DNA of 9,425 nucleotides from Verrucomicrobiales bacterium (GTDB taxonomy: Bacteria > Verrucomicrobiota > Verrucomicrobiia > Verrucomicrobiales > V1-33), in contig JAQGPD010000473.1 in NCBI GenBank assembly GCA_028293305.1, positions 1-9,425 of the forward strand. The letters run 5' to 3'. A program made the translations under genes and the position numbers. The notes under the pieces are model-generated. The model searched no databases, was not told where the DNA came from, and worked only from the letters and a program-made list of their open reading frames with translations. Below are positions 1-5,506 of the stretch, piece by piece. Each line of letters opens with the position of its first letter. The first letter of the stretch is position 1.

Positions 1-220
1 CGCATGTCGGTGGCTATAAAGATTCCGGCCCTCCGGGCCTAATGTTGCAGAGGCCTGGCGGATACGGCATTATCTTAACTGCTCTATCCCGCCTCGGTCC
101 ATTATCCGAATCGCTCTAACCTCCGCCGGCCCCCGGCATCCGTGCAAAAAGTCCAACGCACCTCAACGCAAGGACAGAAACACCAACAAATAAAGCGGAC
201 CCGCAATTCCCGCCAATGCT
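1..220. other. Non-coding stretch, no gene seen
   Basis: I find no convincing gene here on either strand. A short reading frame runs from base 3 to a stop near base 117 on the plus strand but resembles no family I know. A small GC-rich hairpin lies at 27-39 (five-base arms GGCCC and GGGCC around TCC). The stretch leads into the palindromic element at 221-291 and, from about 425, the RHS remnant. It is probably decayed sequence flanking that remnant. Confidence 0.5.
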
Positions 221-291
221 CCTGGTGGACAGAATGTCCACCCTCCGAAGCGCGCAGCGCAAGATCGGAGGGTCAACATTCTGTTGACGCG
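221..291. repeat. Nested palindromic (REP/cruciform-like) element
   Basis: Three perfect hairpins sit side by side. The first has arms 224-231 and 235-242 (GGTGGACA, loop GAA). The second has arms 241-248 and 265-272 (CCCTCCGA with TCGGAGGG) around a 16-base loop. The third has arms 272-278 and 282-288 (GTCAACA, loop TTC). The first and third hairpins are also imperfect inverted copies of each other around the central one, so the whole block can fold as one long imperfect hairpin; the core ACAGAATGT is shared in inverted orientation. Several differences between the arms are paired within each small hairpin, as expected if the small hairpins are themselves selected. This resembles dispersed palindromic intergenic elements (REP or BIME type), but only one copy is visible here. 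Confidence 0.7.
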
Positions 292-424
292 GTGCTCCGG
301 GCAAAAAGCCATCACGCGCCGCAGCCCACGCATAACCATTATCGACGAGCGTCGACGGCCTGCCGCGCACCAACACGTATCCGTGTGCGCTGACAAACGC
401 GGCACCAGCGAGCTGACCCCTGCG

Positions 425-958
425 GTCGGGTATGAGACCGTCGCCGGCCGGGTGGGGAATATCACCGGAGGCGGGGACAGCTTCAACTACACTTACAAAC
501 CGGATGCCCCGCATCTGCCGGCAGGCACCACCGCCTCGATTGGGAATGATGAGCTTCCCCTCAACGTTCTAAATGTCTGGGAACCGAATCGTGATGTGCT
601 GGACCGGAAGGAAAATAAGTTGAACGGAAATTTTGTTTGGTGGTATGACTACACCGTGAACTCAATGGGCCGTCGCAGCAATGTGCAGGAACAGGGAACC
701 GCCTATCCGGGAAATGCGGCGGTGGACTGGGGTTACAATGCGCGGGGCGAGGTGACGCTGCACAACCACAGCGCCAATGCCAACGACCGGGTGTTCGCCT
801 TCGACGGGATCGGCAACCGGACGAAGGGGGCGGTGGGCACGGTGTTGCCCGCCGGCGCGGACACGGTTTCCAATGCCTTGAATCAATACACCGCTTTCAC
901 CGGGTCCAACCTGGGCTATGACTTCGATGGAAACCTGACCACCGACGGGGAAGCCGAC
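425..958 (+). pseudogene. RHS-repeat protein, internal core fragment
   Basis: RHS/YD-repeat proteins are large secreted shells that enclose a C-terminal toxin or adhesive tip. The frame here reads through recognisable YD-type segments: GYETVAGRVGNI, then an EPNRDVL block, WGYNARGEVT, FAFDGIGNRT, ALNQYTAF and YDFDGNLTTDG. The frame is open from base 194 and its first ATG is at 284, but the roughly 45 residues before GYETVAG do not look like RHS sequence and overlap the palindromic element. After DFDGNLTTDG the expected continuation (a WTYTWDAENRL-type repeat, then the hyperconserved core and tip) is missing; the frame runs into unrelated residues and stops at 1004-1006. With about 180 RHS-like residues and no signal peptide, this is an inactive internal remnant. 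The edges are approximate. It could also be a silent donor cassette left by recombination. Confidence 0.75.
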
Positions 959-1005
959 TCCAGCAGAAAACAATTTACTAGCTTAATGTGCCGGTTTCAA
1001 TCTTG

Positions 1006-1419
1006 ATGAAAATCGATTTCAAAAAACTTGGGAAAATCTTTGTTTTTATTTGCCTGGGCATTGGGGCGTTGCTGACTTTGGATTGGTGGTTTAGTCCGCT
1101 TCGTCCACTTCGGTTGTCCTCTTCGGTATCCGGAATAGAATATTACAATGGACCGACCACATTCACGGGTGATGGTAATTTCTTTCTGGTCGCTTCGTGT
1201 AATCAGGAATTTTATCAGATGTATGCCAAGTATTTAAAGCTTGATCCTATACAAGGGGCCGAAGTTCCCGAAGGATGCACGGAGTGGAGTATTTGTCCGA
1301 TGGAATGGTGGACACCGCCTTTGAGTTTACGGGGTGGCTACTACATGCATAATAGAGGTCAGGAAATGCTCTTAAGTTATTCAGGAGGCCGAATGTATTT
1401 GAACATCAAAAATACCTAG
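1006..1419 (+). CDS. Small membrane-anchored protein, unknown function
   Basis: I do not recognise this 137-residue protein. It begins MKIDFKKLGK, and residues about 10-28 form one hydrophobic segment, so it is probably anchored by its N-terminus with the rest outside the membrane; there is no proper lipobox. The remainder is rich in aromatic residues (WWF, EYYNG, EWWTPP, GGYY) and has three cysteines. An ATG at 988 would add six residues, but the ATG at 1006 precedes a typical charged and hydrophobic N-terminus and overlaps the stop of the RHS remnant by one base. The gene is far poorer in GC than its surroundings: lines 1021-1080 and 1201-1260 have 24 and 22 G or C out of 60, against about 41 in a line of the downstream operon. 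That suggests transfer. Its place behind an RHS core would suit an immunity or accessory gene of an RHS cassette, but nothing in the sequence proves this. Confidence 0.6.
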   Translation: MKIDFKKLGKIFVFICLGIGALLTLDWWFSPLRPLRLSSSVSGIEYYNGPTTFTGDGNFFLVASCNQEFYQMYAKYLKLDPIQGAEVPEGCTEWSICPMEWWTPPLSLRGGYYMHNRGQEMLLSYSGGRMYLNIKNT

Positions 1420-1604
1420 GTGTGATGTTTCTGTTAGTGTAAATTTATATCGACCACTGAAATCGGCTGCCGGGTGAATCGATGTGGGGCAGATGGAGGA
1501 ACAGGCTATCGTGGCGGGCCGCAAAACCAGCTTGTCTGTTTTTTTGAGCGTTGTGGCCCATTCGTTCCTATGCCGGGGAAGGGTCCATAGGCTGTGACGG
1601 GCTG

Positions 1605-2426
1605 TCAGGAGCGGTATTTCCATGGGCCGCCGTCGGGTGGGTCCGGGAGGTTGGGGAGAAGTTCGTCCTGCCAAGTGCCGTTGTTGATTCTCTCTTTCTG
1701 GATGCCGGTCCATTTGTAGAGGAGACGGTTCAGAAATTCCATGGGAAGGACATAGCAAAAAACGAGGAGGGCGGCGATGCCCGGGGCGTGGAATAACGTC
1801 ACGAATCCAACGCAGAGCACGAAGGGAACGGCGTAGGGCCAGATGGGGCGGGGGCCGTCGAAAAACCAATACGCGAGGGCGGCGGCGGGCAGCATGGAAA
1901 TGACGAGGAAATAGCCGGGCAGGTGCAGCCAGTGGGGCAGGGCGAAGCCTAACCCAATAGCGGAAGTCAGCAGCGCCGCGCGGCCGACGGCGGACAGGAA
2001 CGATTTCCAAATCGGTCTGGGGGCTTTGGGTTCCAGCGGAACGATTTTTTCATACAGGGAACCGAGGGCGTTTACCCGGCGCTTGAAGCGATCGAGGACG
2101 GTTCCGGGAAAGGCCCAGACGAGGAGGCCCAGCAACGCGAGGAGATACCCGGTGGAAATGCGGGCGCTGGCGAGCGCGCCATTCAAGGACCAAAGAATGG
2201 TGCCGAGGGCGGCAACACAAATGAGGTCGAACACGAGGGCCCATTTCAGGGAAGTCAGGGTTTTAGCCAGCAGGGCATGGGCCATCAGGAAGGGCAGGCC
2301 CAGCAGAAAGACGGAAAGTCGGGGTTCCTCGCTCCAAAGGGAGAATCCATAGGCCAGCATGGCGGCTGCCATCAGGGCCGCGCCGGCTTTTGCCCAGGTG
2401 GGGGTGAGATCGGGGTCGTGCTTCAT
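1605..2426 (-). CDS. Polytopic membrane protein, unknown function
   Basis: The 273-residue product is very hydrophobic, with about eight predicted membrane helices: roughly residues 12-30, 36-54, 60-80, 91-110, 147-165, 168-188, 194-211 and 213-235. A basic loop (DRFKRR) and a short soluble segment at about 115-145 split it into two groups of four helices. The tail from about 238 is polar and ends in a proline-rich stretch (LPNLPDPPDGG). I see no transporter, enzyme or sensor motif and cannot name a family. The ATG at 2424-2426 has no clear Shine-Dalgarno site. The gene converges with the small AT-rich gene across a 185-base gap (1420-1604) in which I see no gene. Because a strong terminator (2690-2771) lies upstream, it probably has its own promoter between 2427 and 2690, though none is convincing. 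Confidence 0.75.
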   Translation of the reverse strand: MKHDPDLTPTWAKAGAALMAAAMLAYGFSLWSEEPRLSVFLLGLPFLMAHALLAKTLTSLKWALVFDLICVAALGTILWSLNGALASARISTGYLLALLGLLVWAFPGTVLDRFKRRVNALGSLYEKIVPLEPKAPRPIWKSFLSAVGRAALLTSAIGLGFALPHWLHLPGYFLVISMLPAAALAYWFFDGPRPIWPYAVPFVLCVGFVTLFHAPGIAALLVFCYVLPMEFLNRLLYKWTGIQKERINNGTWQDELLPNLPDPPDGGPWKYRS

Positions 2427-2457
2427 GGCGTCGTGGAATCTAGGAACTTAGGAATCC

Positions 2458-2502
2458 GGCGGATCAGGCGGATCAGGCGGATCAGGCCGATCAGGCCGAT
2501 TA
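2458..2502. repeat. Five tandem copies of a 9-bp unit
   Basis: Five consecutive nonamers are present: three exact GGCGGATCA, then GGCCGATCA, then GGCCGATTA. They lie 31 bases upstream of the start codon of the membrane protein gene (1605-2426), so on the minus strand they fall in its likely 5' leader or promoter region. The copies change progressively along the array (GG to GC, then a final C to T), as in a repeat that expands from one end. Copy-number change could alter spacing in the leader. This array, the terminator at 2690-2771 and the direct repeat at 2769-2796 are all I find in the 382-base gap between the two minus-strand genes. Confidence 0.85.
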
Positions 2503-2689
2503 AAAAACTGAACCGGCCTGCCAAGGTTTATCCGGTTCCGGAATATGTCACCGGGAGGGAAACGACAACAGAAATTGCCAGGGCTGGACTTTCTCTTTAC
2601 CGTGGAGGATGGAGCCGGGCATCTTCGCCACGGCGGGGGCTTTCTATCCAACGGTCCCGGCCGCTTCCCGTCCGGATTTACCTGCAGGG

Positions 2690-2771
2690 AAAAAACCGAA
2701 GGGCCCGGAGGATCGGCTGGCTTGGGTTCAAGCGGGTGGACCGATGCTCCGGGCCGGGGCCTGGTTTTTTT
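2690..2771. terminator. Bidirectional hairpin terminator
   Basis: A long stem is formed by 2702-2716 (GGCCCGGAGGATCGG) and 2741-2755 (CCGATGCTCCGGGCC), paired throughout except for one G-G mismatch, with a 24-base loop. It is flanked by an A-run at 2690-2695 and a T-run at 2765-2771. Read on the minus strand, it ends in GGGCCC, CTTCGG and six Ts: a classical intrinsic terminator 38 bases after the stop of the thioredoxin gene. The T-run on the other side would also end plus-strand transcripts. Confidence 0.75.
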
Positions 2772-2796
2772 GTCAGGGGCGCTTTGTCAGGGGCGC
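2769..2796. repeat. 14-bp perfect tandem duplication
   Basis: TTTGTCAGGGGCGC occurs twice back to back (2769-2782 and 2783-2796), between the terminator hairpin and the end of the thioredoxin gene. It is most simply a recent slippage duplication next to the T-run. Confidence 0.85.
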
Positions 2797-2808
2797 GGGT
2801 CTTTGGAG

Positions 2809-3405
2809 TTATTCCTTGGCCTTGGCTTTTTCAGCGTCGGCGGCTTTCTCTGCTTCGGCGGCTTTGGCCTTGTCCACGGGAGGAGCGGTTTTGATGGCTT
2901 CGCGGAGTGCTTTTTCGAATCCTTTGTCGGAGGGATGGCCTTCGAAAAGCATGGTGCCGTCGGCGGAGAAGACGGCGCTGTGGGGGATGCCGCTGAAGTT
3001 CAGGGGGTGCTGCGCGCCTTCGGTGACGGGGAATTTGATTTTCAGTTTTTTGACCACGCCGAGAATTTCCTCGTTGGTGGCTTGCTGGGAGTGGGCTCCG
3101 ACGATTTTCAATCCCTTGGAGTCATAACGCTTCGCCAGGGAGTTGAACATGGGCATGGCGGCGAGGCAGGGGCCGCAGTTCACGCCCCAGAATTCCACGA
3201 TGACGGGGCTGCCTTTCAGATAGTCCGCGGTGACTTCGGTGCCGGAGACGGTCTTGCCGAATTTAAATTCGCTCAGGTTGACCTTGGCGACGGTTTCTGT
3301 CGAGTTTTTGTCTTTCCCCTTTTCCTTATCCCGGTCAGCAGCATGGAGGGGCATGGCGAGGGTGGGGGCGAGAGCAAACAGGAGGAGGGCGGGGAGAAGT
3401 TTCAT
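2809..3405 (-). CDS. Exported TlpA-like thioredoxin-fold protein
   Basis: This is a 198-residue extracytoplasmic thioredoxin-like protein of the TlpA/ResA type, which passes electrons to disulfides outside the inner membrane, for example in cytochrome c maturation or repair of misfolded proteins. The chosen start gives a clear signal peptide (MKLLPALLLFALAP, likely cut after LHA at residue 22). An upstream ATG at 3453 adds 16 residues ahead of that signal and is unlikely. After a charged linker, the thioredoxin fold spans about residues 40-170. It contains PVIVEFWGVNCGPC with Cys77 and Cys80, and the cis-proline loop SGIPHSAVF with Pro141. The active site CGPC is that of thioredoxins, although the usual WC pair is replaced by VNC. 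The tail (about 174-198) is a run of Lys, Ala and Glu that is probably helical. It is divergent from the operon that encodes a disulfide-forming VKOR fusion, and it ends at a strong terminator. The substrate is unknown. Confidence 0.88.
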   Translation of the reverse strand: MKLLPALLLFALAPTLAMPLHAADRDKEKGKDKNSTETVAKVNLSEFKFGKTVSGTEVTADYLKGSPVIVEFWGVNCGPCLAAMPMFNSLAKRYDSKGLKIVGAHSQQATNEEILGVVKKLKIKFPVTEGAQHPLNFSGIPHSAVFSADGTMLFEGHPSDKGFEKALREAIKTAPPVDKAKAAEAEKAADAEKAKAKE

Positions 3406-3434
3406 AACAAGTTGTGGTTGTGGAGGAGGTGTAA

Positions 3435-3464
3435 AAATTAAGCCGCCTGGCAATCAGTGTCCAA
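3435..3464 (-). promoter_or_regulatory. Possible promoter of the thioredoxin gene
   Basis: Read on the minus strand, TTGGAC (3459-3464) and TAATTT (3435-3440) are 18 bases apart. That would start transcription about 20 bases before the ATG at 3405. The -10 match is weak, so this is tentative. Confidence 0.3.
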
Positions 3465-3484
3465 ACATTTTGCGAGATCGGATT

Positions 3485-3498
3485 TCTCAGTTTTGAGA
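3485..3498. promoter_or_regulatory. Inverted repeat TCTCA-N4-TGAGA
   Basis: A perfect five-base inverted repeat with a four-base spacer lies in the divergent intergenic region, about 20 bases upstream of the possible minus-strand promoter. It has the same arm and spacer lengths as the repeat inside the plus-strand promoter (3569-3582), though the sequence differs. It could be an operator or simply chance. Confidence 0.3.
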
Positions 3499-3559
3499 CC
3501 AAGATGCGGGAGTAATTCTGACAATTTCGTAACTTTTCATAAAAACCAGACCCGCCGAC

Positions 3560-3587
3560 TTGATAATTACAGTGACTACTGTATATT
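3560..3587 (+). promoter_or_regulatory. Sigma-70-like promoter with inverted repeat, operon promoter
   Basis: TTGATA (3560-3565) and TATATT (3582-3587) are each one mismatch from the sigma-70 consensus and are 16 bases apart. The spacer contains a perfect inverted repeat, TACAGT-GACT-ACTGTA (3568-3583), which touches the -10 box and is well placed as an operator. Initiation 6-9 bases after the -10 would fall at about 3593-3596, leaving only a 4-7 base leader before the GTG at 3600. The transcript would then be almost leaderless, and the weak GAAGAG at 3589-3594 would lie outside or at the very edge of the message. Confidence 0.5.
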
Positions 3588-3599
3588 TGAAGAGTCACC

Positions 3600-5504
3600 G
3601 TGAAAATCATCCAAACCAAAACTTCAAAGCGTGCGGGAACATTATTCCGCTCATCACGATTGCGCCGGGCCTTCACCTTGGTGGAGGTGCTCATGGCGGT
3701 GGCGGTGCTTTCCACGGTGGGAGCGTTCGGAATCTACACGACGACCACGATGAGGGAGGCCGGTGAAAACACCAAGTTGGAGCGTGATGTGGCGGTGCTG
3801 AACAAAGCGCTGAGGCAGTATGAGCTGTTTGGAGGATCGCTGAGCGGGGTATCGGATCCGCAGTTGGTTTTGAATAAACTGAAAACGCGCCTCATCGGGG
3901 ATAACAAGAAGGAGATGGCGGGTTTGAAGGGAAGCATGCTGGACAGCCGGCTGAGAGTGGAATTGCAGACTGACACCCAGGCGGCGTCCACGGATCCGCG
4001 GGCCCGATACATTGCCGCCAAACGTCAATTCGCGATCGAGACCAGCGGGAACGTGGGGATTAAACGCTTCGTTTTGGATGAGGCTTTGGCCAAGATTGAT
4101 TACGGCACCGAGCATCGGGACACCCCCATGAGGCTGGCGAAGGTGGATAAGTGGGTGTGGGACTTCCAGGACACGACGCCCACGCGTGACGCCCCCACGG
4201 CCACGTCCACGACCACTGCCGTTTCGCAGCCGCTTCCTCCCAGTCTGAGCACGGCGGCCCTGGTGCCTCCGGCTTTCAACCTGCCTTCAGGAACCTATCC
4301 ATTGAAGGATTTTCCGGTGGGCGTGACCCTGACGGATCCCAATGTCCCCGGCACATCCGAACTGCTCTTCAGTGTGGGGGGCGGTCCGTTCCAGCGCTAC
4401 ACCGGCACGGTGCAGTTCGATCCCGGCACGGTGGTGACGGCCTATGCGACGCCGATGGATCCTGACAAATTCGATCCCAGCGGCAACAGTCTGCGCGACT
4501 ACCGCACGGCAGCGGAAACTCCGGTGCTAACATTGACCTATCCGGAGACCGTCCTTTCCTACAGCGAGCTTGGCGGACCCATGCTGCCTTCCAATACACC
4601 GGGGAAACCGGTGCAGGGCCTGCTTTCCCTGGCAAATGGCGCGGTCATTCCCGATGCCTATCAAAGCAGCACAGTCTTCCAGCCGCGTTGGACGCTGGAT
4701 GGAAGCGATCCTCTTTCCTCGACGACCGCCTCCATCAGTCCCGACTTCAGCGGCGGCTATCCGGGCAGCAACGTGCCGGTGGCGCTCAGCGCATGGAAAT
4801 CGGCTGATAACACGTTGACGGTCAAAGCGGCGGTAAAGACCCTGCGGCCGGAAATTGTGACTTCCTCCGCCATGAAGACCGTGGTGCTGACGCGCGAAGT
4901 GACGCCGCTTCCGCCGCCGGTCATTGCGTTCACGGAGCGGGATTGCACACTCTCATTGGACACTTCCAAAAACAATGTTCCCCAGGGGGCGCGTATTTTT
5001 TACACTCTGGACGGGACGGATCCTGGCCAAAACGGGGGCGAGCCGGTGAAGGGTATCCTATATGATGGACCGTTTTTATTGGTGGGGAACTATCAACAAA
5101 TCGTCACCATCACGGCGCGAACCTATCCACCGGCTGAGTATAAAGAATGGTTCTCCACCAGTCCGAAGAATGTGAAGGATTACAAATTGCCCGCGGCCGT
5201 CGATGTGTATGTGGGCGGTGACTTCGAGCAGGGCACGGGCGGCGCGAATGCCCTCCGGGGAATTGCCAGGCTCCGGGCGGACGGACAGGTGGACACGCGG
5301 TTCAATACCGGCAGCGGCGCCTCCGCCGGCAGCCTGGTCGGAGTGGTCAGGCAGACCGGGAGCGGCGTGGTGGCGGGCGGCGACTTTGAATCCGTGAACA
5401 GCGCGGACCGCCCCGGCCTTGTGATGCTGCAATACAACGGCGCGGTGGACCCCTCCTTCAACGCCGCCCTGACCGGGGGCAAATCCGCCACCCTTCTTCC
5501 CTGA
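3600..5504 (+). CDS. Prepilin-type surface protein with chitobiase-C-like and delta-60 repeats
   Basis: This 634-residue protein starts with a type IV prepilin signal. A basic 23-residue leader ends in RRA, followed by the mature N-terminus FTLVEVLMAVAVL with the conserved Glu at mature position 5 (E29), then a hydrophobic helix to about residue 47. A prepilin peptidase should cut after Ala24, and a type II secretion or type IV pilus-like assembly should handle it. Residues about 48-190 form a helical and mixed domain, and 191-220 is a Thr/Pro/Ala-rich linker. Residues about 228-310, 355-430 and 440-530 look like three CHB_HEX_C-type beta modules (SGTYPL, then WTLDGSDP, then IFYTLDGTDPG with ILYDGP). 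Residues 533-625 hold two delta-60-like repeats (VYVGGDF, RLRADGQVDTRFN, then VAGGDFESVN, AVDPSFN). The start is GTG; an in-frame stop at 3588 excludes a longer N-terminus. It is first in a three-gene operon. Only one cysteine is present (C449). Its role is probably surface binding; the ligand is unknown. Confidence 0.85.
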   Translation: MKIIQTKTSKRAGTLFRSSRLRRAFTLVEVLMAVAVLSTVGAFGIYTTTTMREAGENTKLERDVAVLNKALRQYELFGGSLSGVSDPQLVLNKLKTRLIGDNKKEMAGLKGSMLDSRLRVELQTDTQAASTDPRARYIAAKRQFAIETSGNVGIKRFVLDEALAKIDYGTEHRDTPMRLAKVDKWVWDFQDTTPTRDAPTATSTTTAVSQPLPPSLSTAALVPPAFNLPSGTYPLKDFPVGVTLTDPNVPGTSELLFSVGGGPFQRYTGTVQFDPGTVVTAYATPMDPDKFDPSGNSLRDYRTAAETPVLTLTYPETVLSYSELGGPMLPSNTPGKPVQGLLSLANGAVIPDAYQSSTVFQPRWTLDGSDPLSSTTASISPDFSGGYPGSNVPVALSAWKSADNTLTVKAAVKTLRPEIVTSSAMKTVVLTREVTPLPPPVIAFTERDCTLSLDTSKNNVPQGARIFYTLDGTDPGQNGGEPVKGILYDGPFLLVGNYQQIVTITARTYPPAEYKEWFSTSPKNVKDYKLPAAVDVYVGGDFEQGTGGANALRGIARLRADGQVDTRFNTGSGASAGSLVGVVRQTGSGVVAGGDFESVNSADRPGLVMLQYNGAVDPSFNAALTGGKSATLLP

Positions 5505-5506
5505 AT

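Noticed and set aside
116..514. Minus-strand frame of 132 codons over the start of the window
   Set aside because: It runs through the palindromic element and antisense to the RHS remnant. The translation has no recognisable domain and follows from the repeat sequence.
1381..2010. Minus-strand frame of 209 codons overlapping the membrane-protein gene
   Set aside because: It overlaps the same strand in another frame. Its Arg/Pro-rich translation is typical of a wrong frame, whereas the other frame gives regular membrane helices.
2458..2502. Short direct repeats considered as a CRISPR array
   Set aside because: The units are 9 bases long with no spacers between them, so this is a simple tandem repeat.
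2510..2538. GAACCGG / CCGGTTC inverted repeat next to an A-run, as a minus-strand terminator
   Set aside because: The stem is only seven bases with a 15-base loop, and a much stronger terminator already follows the thioredoxin gene at 2690-2771.
2545..3441. Long plus-strand reading frame (298 codons) across the thioredoxin gene
   Set aside because: It is antisense to a protein with a clear signal peptide, CGPC motif and cis-proline loop. Its Gly/Phe-rich translation looks like a mirror frame of GC-rich coding sequence, and it crosses a strong terminator hairpin.
3568..3586. LexA/SOS-box likeness of the promoter palindrome (ACTGTATAT)
   Set aside because: The classical box is CTGT-N8-ACAG. 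Here the arms run ACAGT-N4-ACTGT, the opposite arrangement, so an SOS site is not supported.
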